The notes beneath the pieces were generated by a model. That model did not search any database. It was not told the DNA's origin and was given only the letters and a program-made list of their open reading frames with translations. 5,843 nt of DNA from Sphingomonas sp. Lineage in GTDB: Bacteria > Pseudomonadota > Alphaproteobacteria > Sphingomonadales > Sphingomonadaceae. The position numbers and the translations under genes are program-made. Shown in pieces: positions 1-5,843 of the stretch; positions within the stretch are counted from its first letter, which is position 1, and every line of letters begins with the position of its first letter. Location: positions 1 through 5,843 of the forward strand of contig JASLBO010000348.1 of the NCBI GenBank assembly GCA_030146605.1, given 5' to 3'.

Positions 1-1865
1 CGAACGGCTCGTCCGCTACGACGATCTCGATCGGTGCCCCGGTCCGTGCGACGCACCGCGTCGACTTCACCAGCGGTTTCCCGCAGCAGTCGGAAACGAT
101 CAACGACTGCAGTGCGACGAACGGCGGCCGTGGCGGCAACTGCAACAACCAGCTCGACCAGGGCGATCTGGGAACCCAGATTGCGCGCGTTATCGTCTCG
201 GAGCAGGAAGCCCGGATCAACCAGTACGGGGCGGAGTTCGCCTGGGACCTCGGCGAGGGAAGCCGCTTCGTATTCGGCGGCGACTATGTCGACGCGAAGA
301 TGCGCTCGGCCAGCTCCAACACCCAGCAGATGCTGGGCGACTGGGGCATCACCGACACCGGCCTGGTCAGCCAACTGGCGGGCGATCTCGTCAAGACCTT
401 CTGCATGACCTGCAAGTTCGACAAATATGATCCGGGTTCGACCGGATCGTCGCTGGTCGCATTCCGCGCCAACGCAGTCGACCTGCTGAATGTCTTCTCG
501 CCTTATTATGTGAACAGCGGGATCGCCGGCCGCGGGATCATGCCGCAGGGTTCGGCGGACGACACGGTGGGCGAGAAGACTTGGGCGGTCTATGGCCAGA
601 TGGCGTGGAGCGGCGAAATCGGCGGACGCCGGGCAAACGCGTTGATCGGCGTGCGTTATGAAAAGACGAGGGTCAATTCGCTCAGTCTCCAGTCGGTGCC
701 GTCGGCACTGCGCTGGACGTCGGACAACGACTTCAATGTCGACGGCGGGCCCGCGGGTGACGCCATCGTGACGAAGGCGGATTACGACAATTTGATGCCG
801 TCGCTCGACTTCAACATCGAGGTGCTCGACAACGTGATGGCGCGTGCCTCGTTCAGCCAGACGCTGGCTCGTGCGGATTACGGCAATTTGTTCGCATCGG
901 TAACCGCGGGCGCGCCGAATCGCCCGACGGCGCTCGGTGCGGCTCCAGCGACCGCAACCAGGCAGGATCCGGCGCTGTTGCCGTTGGAGTCGGACAATTT
1001 CGACGTGTCGCTGGAGTGGTACTACAAGCCCTCGAGCTTCGTCTCGGTCGGCTTCTTCAACAAGAACGTGCGCAACTTCATCGGCACCCAGGTGACCAAC
1101 GGCAATCTCTTCGGCCTGCGGGATCCAGGCTCGGGGGCTCCTGGCTCACGTTCCGGCATCGCGCTGGAATATCTGCGGACCAACGGCATTCCGCTGAGCG
1201 ACATCAATCTGTTCGCATACACGGCCCTGCTGGTGCAGAATAACGGGAACCAGGCGGCTGCGACGGCACAGTTCCAGGCAAATTATAGCGGCGGTGCCCT
1301 CGGCACGACGTTCTATAATAACCTCGCCACCGCAGTCGACATCCTCGGCGATGCAAACGATCCGCTGGTCAATTTCGGGATCAGCGGTCCGGTCAACAAC
1401 CGTGAGGGCAATATCCACGGCTTCGAGATCGCCTGGACCAACTTCTTCGGGGATACCGGCCTCGGTTTCTCGGCGTCGTACACCAAGGTCGATGGCGACG
1501 TGAATGTGGACCCCTATGCGGATCCAAACGTCAACATCTTCGCGTTGACGGGCCTCGGCGACAGTGCGAACTTCACGGCGATCTACGACAAGGGCGGTCT
1601 TTCGGCCCGGGTCTCGTACAATTGGCGCGACAAGTATCTGTCGGGCACGAACCAGGGCGGCAACCGCAACCCGCTGTTCACCGACACCTTCGGAACGCTC
1701 GACGCGAATATCAGCTACGACTTCACGCCGAACTTGTCGGTGTCGCTCGAGGCGGTCAATCTGACCAGCGAGTCGTTCCGCCAATATGCGCGGACGGAGA
1801 CCAATCTGGTCTATGTGCAGGAGCTCAAGCCGCGCTACTGGCTCGGCGCGCGGTTCCGCTTCTGA
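1..1865 (+). CDS. TonB-dependent receptor, C-terminal part (5' end outside the window)
   Basis: This is an outer-membrane beta-barrel receptor that would import a scarce ligand using TonB/ExbBD energy. The frame is open from the first full codon (position 3), giving about 620 visible residues; the signal peptide, any TonB box and the plug domain lie upstream. The barrel shows alternating aromatic/polar strands separated by Gly/Asn/Asp-rich loops. The segment RASFSQTLARADYGNLF (about visible residues 280-297) matches the conserved strand of the TonB-Xanth-Caul subfamily. Later strands such as GFEIAWTNFF and ARVSYNWRDKYLSG are also typical, and the protein ends WLGARFRF with the terminal Phe expected for barrel assembly by BAM. 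Subfamily members are usually about 850-1050 residues, so roughly a third is missing. All four visible cysteines (visible residues 36, 47, 134, 137) fall in the first quarter. The family is clear. The substrate cannot be read from sequence, but the neighbouring glycosidase favours a glycan or glycoside. Confidence 0.93.
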   Translation, partial: NGSSATTISIGAPVRATHRVDFTSGFPQQSETINDCSATNGGRGGNCNNQLDQGDLGTQIARVIVSEQEARINQYGAEFAWDLGEGSRFVFGGDYVDAKMRSASSNTQQMLGDWGITDTGLVSQLAGDLVKTFCMTCKFDKYDPGSTGSSLVAFRANAVDLLNVFSPYYVNSGIAGRGIMPQGSADDTVGEKTWAVYGQMAWSGEIGGRRANALIGVRYEKTRVNSLSLQSVPSALRWTSDNDFNVDGGPAGDAIVTKADYDNLMPSLDFNIEVLDNVMARASFSQTLARADYGNLFASVTAGAPNRPTALGAAPATATRQDPALLPLESDNFDVSLEWYYKPSSFVSVGFFNKNVRNFIGTQVTNGNLFGLRDPGSGAPGSRSGIALEYLRTNGIPLSDINLFAYTALLVQNNGNQAAATAQFQANYSGGALGTTFYNNLATAVDILGDANDPLVNFGISGPVNNREGNIHGFEIAWTNFFGDTGLGFSASYTKVDGDVNVDPYADPNVNIFALTGLGDSANFTAIYDKGGLSARVSYNWRDKYLSGTNQGGNRNPLFTDTFGTLDANISYDFTPNLSVSLEAVNLTSESFRQYARTETNLVYVQELKPRYWLGARFRF

Positions 1866-1871
1866 CCGAAT

Positions 1872-1899
1872 TCGGGAGTGGGCCTCGGTCCACTCCCGA
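1872..1899 (+). repeat. Perfect inverted repeat (hairpin) just after the receptor gene
   Basis: The arms 1872-1881 (TCGGGAGTGG) and 1890-1899 (CCACTCCCGA) are perfectly complementary over 10 bp. The 8-nt loop could close further through a G-U and a C-G pair. It begins 6 bp after the receptor stop codon. No T run follows (the next bases are TAAAGGGGG), so alone it is not a standard Rho-independent terminator. It may protect the 3' end of the receptor mRNA or act with the terminator hairpin immediately downstream. Confidence 0.7.
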
Positions 1900-1910
1900 T
1901 AAAGGGGGAG

Positions 1911-1946
1911 AAAGGCCGCCGCGCCGTGCAGCGGCCTTTTTCTTTT
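1911..1946 (+). terminator. Rho-independent terminator after the TonB receptor gene
   Basis: The stem AAAGGCCGC (1911-1919) pairs perfectly with GCGGCCTTT (1931-1939) across an 11-nt loop. The T-rich tract TTTTTCTTTT overlaps and follows the right arm. A GC-rich stem with a flanking A run and T run is the classic intrinsic terminator form. It lies about 45 bp after the receptor stop and about 50 bp before the SapC-like start, so it should end or attenuate receptor transcription before the three downstream genes. Confidence 0.85.
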
Positions 1947-1996
1947 GTCCGTCGCCATCGCGCTGATAGATCTGAGCGGAAACAGGACCGGAGCCG

Positions 1997-2719
1997 ATGA
2001 ACCCCGTACAGATCAACAATATCGACCATGCGGGTCTGCGGGTCAGCCCGAGGGCGGGCGCCGGGTTCGGCGACGCCGCCAATCAGGCGCTGGTATTCCC
2101 CGCCGAGTTCGAGGAGCTGCAACGCGAGTTCCCCCTCGTTTTCCGTCGTCGCGAGACCGGGCTTCAGGCATATGCGCTGCTGGGGCTGGACCGCGACGAG
2201 AACCTGTTCCTGTCCGACGATCACTGGACGAGCCGCTATGTGCCCGCCACGCATCGGCGCGGTCCCTTTTCGATCGGCATCGCGCGGAACGCCGCCAACC
2301 CGGCAACAGGCGAGCCGATGATCCATGTCAACATGGACGATCCGCGCGTCGGGGACGACGAAGGTCTGCCGCTGTTCCTCGAGCATGGTGGAAATGCGCC
2401 CTATCTCAATCACATCTCCGGGGTGCTTCGCCTGCTTTTTCAGGAGATGGAGACCGCTCCGGCCGCCTATGCCGCGCTCGACGAAGCGGGGTTGCTCACG
2501 GAAGTCACGCTTTCGATCGATGTCAGCGAGGACCGCCGCTACACCGTTCCCGACGTGCTCGTCGTGGATGTCGAGCGGCTCGCCGCGATGACCGGTGAGC
2601 CGCTCGAGCGGTTGTACGGCTCGGGGATCCTTCGCCTCGCCATTCTCGCCGCGGCCTCACTCGGCAACGTCCAGCAGCTGATTGCACGAAAGCAAGCGCT
2701 GCTCGGCCCCACCGGCTGA
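1997..2719 (+). CDS. SapC family protein
   Basis: The 240-residue protein matches the SapC family (PF07277 type), whose usual length is about 240-250 residues, so it looks complete. Typical family features are FP..F..L (residues 34-41), FPLVF (45-49), ALLGL...NLF (60-71), the W77..RYVPA.HRR.PF block (77-91), a Gly-rich LF...G.N.PYL stretch in the middle, and a C-terminal part with DV.RL and LYGSGIL. The name derives from a Campylobacter fetus S-layer locus; the biochemical role is not established. There is no signal peptide or membrane helix, so it is probably cytoplasmic. The ATG start is favoured by an in-frame stop 24 bp upstream (1973-1975) and by SD-like AGGA (1984-1987) and GGAG (1990-1993). 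It opens a three-gene unit, with the next gene 6 bp downstream in the same frame. The family assignment is confident; the function is unknown. Confidence 0.88.
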   Translation: MNPVQINNIDHAGLRVSPRAGAGFGDAANQALVFPAEFEELQREFPLVFRRRETGLQAYALLGLDRDENLFLSDDHWTSRYVPATHRRGPFSIGIARNAANPATGEPMIHVNMDDPRVGDDEGLPLFLEHGGNAPYLNHISGVLRLLFQEMETAPAAYAALDEAGLLTEVTLSIDVSEDRRYTVPDVLVVDVERLAAMTGEPLERLYGSGILRLAILAAASLGNVQQLIARKQALLGPTG

Positions 2720-2725
2720 GACGAA

Positions 2726-3757
2726 TTGGCTGCCGTCACCCGCCGCACGCGCGTGATCGAGGGAGCGCACGCCCGCAGCCTGCCGGTGGCCGATCTGATT
2801 GCCGAGGGGCGCCCCGCGATCCTGCGCGGGATCGCACGCGACGTGCCGCTTGTCGCTGCCGGGCTGGAAAGCGCGCAGACCGCAATTGCCTGGCTCAAGC
2901 AGTTCGATGGCGGCCGTCCCGTCACCGCCTATGTCGGGGAGCCGGCAATTGGTGGCCGGTTCGGCTACGCCCAGGATTGCACTGCGCTGAATTTCGCGCG
3001 GGAGCGCGGATCGCTGTCAGGCTATCTCGACCAGCTTCTCGCCACCTTGGGCGATCCCGAGGCGCCTGCCATCTATATCGGCTCGACGGATATCGATCAG
3101 TATCTGCCGGGCCTTCGGGAACAGGCCGCGCTGCCGTTCGGCGATCCGCAACTGGCGGCGCATCCGCCACTGGTCAGCATCTGGATCGGCAACCGGACGA
3201 TTGCCTCCGCGCATTACGACATGTCGAACAACATAGCGGTCACGCTGGTTGGACATCGCCGTTTCACGCTGTTCCCGCCCGATCAGGCGGCCAATCTCTA
3301 TCCCGGTCCGCTCGATCTGACGCCGGCAGGACAAGTCGTCTCCATGGTCGATTTCGATGCCCCCGATCTGGCGCGGCACCCCGGCTTCGCCGACGCGCTC
3401 GCCGCCGCCGAAGTGGCGGAAATGGAGCCGGGCGACGCGCTGATCTATCCCGCTTTGTGGTGGCACCAGGTCGAAGCGCTCGATCCGTTCAATGCGATGA
3501 TCAACTATTGGTGGAACGCCTCGCCCGGCTTCATCGACACCCCGCAAACGACCTTGCTCCACGCGCTGCTCAGCCTGCGCGACCGCCCCGAGCACGAGAA
3601 AAGCGGATGGAAGGCGCTGTTCGACTATTACGTCTTTGGCCCTGCCGATCGCGCAGGAGCGCATTTGCCCGAGCATGCCCGCGGCAATCTGGCGCCGCTG
3701 GATGAAATCCAGGCCCGGCGGCTGCGCGCGCAGCTGCTCAACCGATTCAATCGCTGA
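2726..3757 (+). CDS. Cupin_8/JmjC-like protein, putative Fe(II)/2-oxoglutarate-dependent oxygenase
   Basis: The 343-residue protein resembles the cupin_8 (PF13621) group related to FIH and JmjC hydroxylases, which hydroxylate proteins or small molecules using Fe(II), O2 and 2-oxoglutarate. The N-terminal RPAILRGIARDVPLV (about residues 29-43) is the usual entry into the fold. The iron triad is complete: H163-Y-D165 and H247 in YPALWWHQVEAL. The segment after HYD ends FTLFPPDQ, as in FIH. The position matching the FIH 2-oxoglutarate lysine (HxD His +15) is Arg178. INYWWN after the second His is also typical. No signal peptide is seen. The start is TTG, two codons after the SapC stop in the same frame, with only a weak GAGACG as ribosome site, so translational coupling is likely. 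GTG at 2753 is the alternative start. The fold is confident; the substrate is unknown. Confidence 0.85.
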   Translation: MAAVTRRTRVIEGAHARSLPVADLIAEGRPAILRGIARDVPLVAAGLESAQTAIAWLKQFDGGRPVTAYVGEPAIGGRFGYAQDCTALNFARERGSLSGYLDQLLATLGDPEAPAIYIGSTDIDQYLPGLREQAALPFGDPQLAAHPPLVSIWIGNRTIASAHYDMSNNIAVTLVGHRRFTLFPPDQAANLYPGPLDLTPAGQVVSMVDFDAPDLARHPGFADALAAAEVAEMEPGDALIYPALWWHQVEALDPFNAMINYWWNASPGFIDTPQTTLLHALLSLRDRPEHEKSGWKALFDYYVFGPADRAGAHLPEHARGNLAPLDEIQARRLRAQLLNRFNR

Positions 3758-3763
3758 CGGAGG
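3757..3763 (+). promoter_or_regulatory. Ribosome binding site fixing the GTG start of the halogenase gene
   Basis: ACGGAGG (core GGAGG 3759-3763) lies 6 nt before GTG at 3770 and overlaps the last base of the upstream stop codon. It is the strongest Shine-Dalgarno in the window. It favours GTG 3770 over the in-frame GTG at 3785 and implies that the halogenase is translated efficiently within the operon. Confidence 0.75.
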
Positions 3764-3769
3764 CGCCGA

Positions 3770-5260
3770 GTGGACGCACCTATCGTGAAACGAGTAATAA
3801 TTGCAGGCGGCGGCACCGCAGGCTGGGTTGCCGCTGCCGCTCTGGTCAAGCAGCTGGGGCCGCTGCTCGACATAACGCTCGTCGAGTCGGACGAGATCGG
3901 CACCATCGGCGTCGGGGAGTCGACGATCCCGACTTCGCGCAGTTTCCATCAGCTGCTCGGTATCGACGAGTCGGTATTCATGCGCGAGACCCAGTCGACC
4001 TTCAAACTGGGCATCGCTTTCGAAAATTGGCGGAAAGCGGGTGACCGCTACATTCATAGTTTCGGGGAGATCGGGCGGAGATCGACCTGGATGGCTTCGT
4101 TCCATCATTTCTGGATGGAGGCGAGAGCGCAGGGTTTCGGGGGAAGCCTGAGCGACTATTGCTTCGAGCTTCAGGCCGCGCAGGCGGGGCGCTTCGCGAC
4201 GGGGGCGGGGGCCACGATCAACTATGCATATCATCTCGACGCGACGCTCTATGCGCGCTTCCTGCGAAAGCTGGCCGAGCCGGCGGGAGTCAGGCGCGTC
4301 GAAGGCAAGATCGCGAACGTCGAGCGAGATCCCGAGAGCGGCTTCATTACCGCGTTGGTGCTTGAATCGGGCAGCCGGATCGAGGGCGACCTGTTTCTCG
4401 ACTGCACGGGGTTTCGGGGGCTGCTGATCGAGCAGACGCTCGAGACCGGATATGAGGACTGGACCCATTGGCTGAAGACCAACAGCGCCTATGCAGTGCA
4501 GACCCGGTCGGTCGGGGCCCCTCGGCCCTATACCCGCGCGATCGCGCACGAGGCGGGCTGGCGGTGGCAGATTCCGCTGCAGCATCGGGTGGGCAACGGC
4601 ATGGTGTTCGCGAGCGATTACATGTCGGACGACGAGGCGAAAGCCAAACTTCTGAATGACATCGAGGGCGAGCCCTTGTTCGATCCCCGGCTGATTCGGT
4701 ATCGAACGGGGCGGCGCAAGAAGGTGTGGAACGGCAATTGCGTTGCGCTGGGGCTGGCGAGCGGGTTCATCGAACCGCTGGAATCAACAAGTATCCACCT
4801 GGTCAAGATCGCGATCACCCGCCTGATCGAGGCATTTCCATTCAGCGGCGTGAGCACCGCGGCGGTGGAGCGCTTCAACGCGCATTCGCGGCAGGAGATG
4901 GAGAACATCCGCGATTTCATCATTCTCCATTATCACCTCAACCAGCGCGACGAACCCTTCTGGCAGCGTTGCCGCGAGATGGACGTCCCGGATTCGCTTG
5001 CGCAGCGGATTGCCGCGTTTCGCGACGGCGCACATGCCTATCAGGACGGGATCGAACTATTCCGAGTCGATTCCTGGGTGCAGGTATTGATGGGGCAGGG
5101 GCTGGCGCCGCGGGGTTATCACGCGCTTGCCAAGATGATGCCGCCGGCGGAACTGCGGGAGGCGCTGGCCGGGCTTAAAGGCAATGTGGACGCGGCGGTG
5201 GCGAAGCTCCCCACACACGAAGCGTTCCTGCGGAGCTATTGCCCCGCGGCTGCGGCTTAG
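3770..5260 (+). CDS. Flavin-dependent halogenase of the tryptophan halogenase family
   Basis: The 496-residue protein belongs to the Trp_halogenase family (PF04820), which uses FADH2, O2 and halide to make hypohalous acid for halogenating electron-rich aromatics. Visible motifs, in order: FAD-binding GGGTAGW (13-19); GVGEST (47-52); Lys79 in TFKLGIAFENW, at the same number as the catalytic Lys79 of PrnA and RebH; W264-R-W266-Q-I268-P269, the WxWxIP motif that separates halogenases from monooxygenases; and GFIEPLEST with Glu338 matching PrnA Glu346. Ser341 follows EST where PrnA/RebH have Gly near the halide. HYHLNQRDEPFW (387-398) and SWVQVLMGQG (435-444) are typical of this subgroup. Length is normal (about 500-530). 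No signal peptide and no flavin reductase gene nearby. From memory, characterised receptor-linked relatives (Brevundimonas BrvH, Xanthomonas enzymes) prefer bromide and act on indole-like compounds in vitro; their natural substrate is unknown. It is last in the unit, 12 bp after the cupin gene. Confidence 0.92.
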   Translation: MDAPIVKRVIIAGGGTAGWVAAAALVKQLGPLLDITLVESDEIGTIGVGESTIPTSRSFHQLLGIDESVFMRETQSTFKLGIAFENWRKAGDRYIHSFGEIGRRSTWMASFHHFWMEARAQGFGGSLSDYCFELQAAQAGRFATGAGATINYAYHLDATLYARFLRKLAEPAGVRRVEGKIANVERDPESGFITALVLESGSRIEGDLFLDCTGFRGLLIEQTLETGYEDWTHWLKTNSAYAVQTRSVGAPRPYTRAIAHEAGWRWQIPLQHRVGNGMVFASDYMSDDEAKAKLLNDIEGEPLFDPRLIRYRTGRRKKVWNGNCVALGLASGFIEPLESTSIHLVKIAITRLIEAFPFSGVSTAAVERFNAHSRQEMENIRDFIILHYHLNQRDEPFWQRCREMDVPDSLAQRIAAFRDGAHAYQDGIELFRVDSWVQVLMGQGLAPRGYHALAKMMPPAELREALAGLKGNVDAAVAKLPTHEAFLRSYCPAAAA

Positions 5261-5433
5261 GGAACGGGCTCGAGCGCGCCGAACCCCGCTATCTCATTTC
5301 GGCTTGCTGTTGCCGGCCAAGATCGCGTCGAATTTGGCTTTCGGCCCAGGCCCTGGCGCGATTTGGCGTGCCGGGTGTTGCCGGCGAGTGCCCGAACGGT
5401 GACTTGCCGTCGAACGACGAACGCCGCGGACGA
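5261..5433. other. Gap between convergent genes, no recognisable signal
   Basis: These 173 bp separate the stop codons of the halogenase and the convergent glycosidase gene. There is no credible small gene. A loose 8-bp stem pairs 5320-5327 with 5357-5364 (one G-U pair, 29-nt loop), but no T run follows on either strand, so no intrinsic terminator is called. Termination may be Rho-dependent or by convergent transcription. Confidence 0.5.
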
Positions 5434-5843
5434 CTACGGGGTCGTCGGCTGTCGCCGCAGCATGCGGTCGGCATGCTCTTCCTGTTCGCGCGCATCGATC
5501 CGTCCGGCACGAGAGGGCGGCACCACCGGCACCACGAGGCAGACGCTTTGAGCGGGCAACACGTCGCGCCAGTCTGCAATCAGCCGCTTATAGGCGTGTC
5601 CGACCGGGCGGATCTTCCGGTCCAGATCGTAGAGGCCGACGGGGGTGACGTTGCCGTTTCGCTCACGCAGAGCGGTGTCCCAGTCGACCTGGTCTGTCAG
5701 CGAGTACCAGGTGAAGCCGACTGTCGGGATCCCGACATTACGCAGCCGCAATACATTTGCCCATTCTTTCCAGAGCCATTGCACGGCTTCGTCGCCATTT
5801 GGACCCTCGCGCATATTCGTCTCTGTATGCATTACCGGCAGCC
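5434..5843 (-). CDS. GH1-like (clan GH-A) glycoside hydrolase, C-terminal part (5' end outside the window)
   Basis: About 135 C-terminal residues are visible, and the frame stays open to the window edge (reading L-P-V before M-H-T-E-T-N). The pattern fits the end of a family 1 beta-glucosidase/beta-galactosidase-type barrel. PVMHTETN corresponds to strand 7 with the nucleophile Glu (5821-5823; canonical GH1 has TENG). VGFTWYSLTDQVDWD corresponds to the strand-8 WSLMDNFEW region. VGLYDLDRKIRPVGHAYKRLI corresponds to the usual FGL..VD...R.PK.S..WY ending. Such enzymes hydrolyse beta-glycosidic bonds and are about 430-480 residues long, so roughly 70% is missing. A tail of about 45 residues, rich in Arg, Pro and Glu, follows the barrel end (after DWRDVLP). 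The gene converges on the halogenase unit and is not part of that operon. Another clan GH-A family is possible; presence or absence of a signal peptide cannot be seen. Confidence 0.75.
   Translation of the reverse strand, partial: LPVMHTETNMREGPNGDEAVQWLWKEWANVLRLRNVGIPTVGFTWYSLTDQVDWDTALRERNGNVTPVGLYDLDRKIRPVGHAYKRLIADWRDVLPAQSVCLVVPVVPPSRAGRIDAREQEEHADRMLRRQPTTP

Noticed and set aside
1146..1958. 270-codon open frame on the - strand opposite the receptor gene
   Set aside because: Same codon-register antisense shadow, ending at a sense TCA codon and running through the terminator hairpins. No protein family is recognisable.
1945..1972. Possible promoter for the SapC-like gene (TTGTCC, then TAGATC 16 bp later)
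   Set aside because: Only 4/6 and 3/6 matches to the sigma-70 consensus, and the first box overlaps the terminator T tract. Too weak to call, although some promoter here would make sense.
3017..4585. 522-codon open frame on the - strand across the cupin and halogenase genes
   Set aside because: It is in exact antisense codon register with both genes, where only sense TTA, CTA or TCA codons create stops. Those codons are rare in this GC-rich DNA, so the long frame is expected. It ends at a sense TCA Ser codon (3017-3019) and its product is Arg-rich with no recognisable domain.
5308..5385. 10-bp direct repeat TGTTGCCGGC (5308-5317 and 5376-5385)
   Set aside because: Only two copies of a GC-rich word, with no insertion-sequence or attachment-site features around them. 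Compatible with chance.
5289..5579. Short open frames in and around the gap after the halogenase gene, on both strands
   Set aside because: No ribosome binding site, low-complexity Arg/Pro/Ser-rich products, and overlap with the glycosidase 3' end in another frame.
1..5843. CRISPR arrays, tRNA/rRNA genes, insertion sequences or phage genes
   Set aside because: None seen: no regularly spaced repeats, no cloverleaf with CCA-type end, no transposase or integrase motifs. Composition is uniform across the window.

Overview
The window looks like chromosomal DNA of a GC-rich alphaproteobacterium, most likely a sphingomonad (Sphingomonadaceae) or a close Caulobacter-type relative. This rests on the strong G/C preference at third codon positions, a TonB-dependent receptor of the Xanthomonas/Caulobacter type, and the gene order TonB receptor, SapC-like protein, cupin/JmjC-like protein, flavin-dependent halogenase. 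From general knowledge, that order recurs beside glycan-uptake genes in sphingomonads, caulobacters and xanthomonads. No ribosomal or other marker gene is present, so the genus is not settled.

Layout: positions 1-1865 (+) encode the C-terminal ~620 residues of an outer-membrane TonB-dependent receptor whose start lies left of the window. Next comes a 131-bp gap with two hairpins, the second a textbook Rho-independent terminator (1911-1946). A compact three-gene unit on the + strand follows: SapC-family protein (1997-2719), cupin_8/JmjC-like putative Fe(II)/2-oxoglutarate oxygenase (2726-3757, TTG start) and tryptophan-halogenase-family flavoenzyme (3770-5260, GTG start). The gaps within the unit are 6 and 12 bp. 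After a 173-bp gap with no recognisable signal, the 3' end of a convergent gene on the - strand (5434-5843) encodes the C-terminus of a GH1-like (clan GH-A) glycoside hydrolase.

How they may work together: the receptor would import a ligand across the outer membrane, and the nearby glycosidase suggests a glycan or glycoside. The three downstream proteins show no signal peptide or membrane segment, so they are probably cytoplasmic. Two look like intact redox enzymes: the halogenase keeps its flavin site, the WxWxIP motif and the Lys/Glu catalytic pair, and the cupin protein keeps its HxD...H iron triad. What they modify is not evident. A conserved cytoplasmic halogenase plus oxygenase plus SapC module beside a nutrient receptor is the most intriguing content here. 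The members are known families, but their joint function is, to my knowledge, unexplained.
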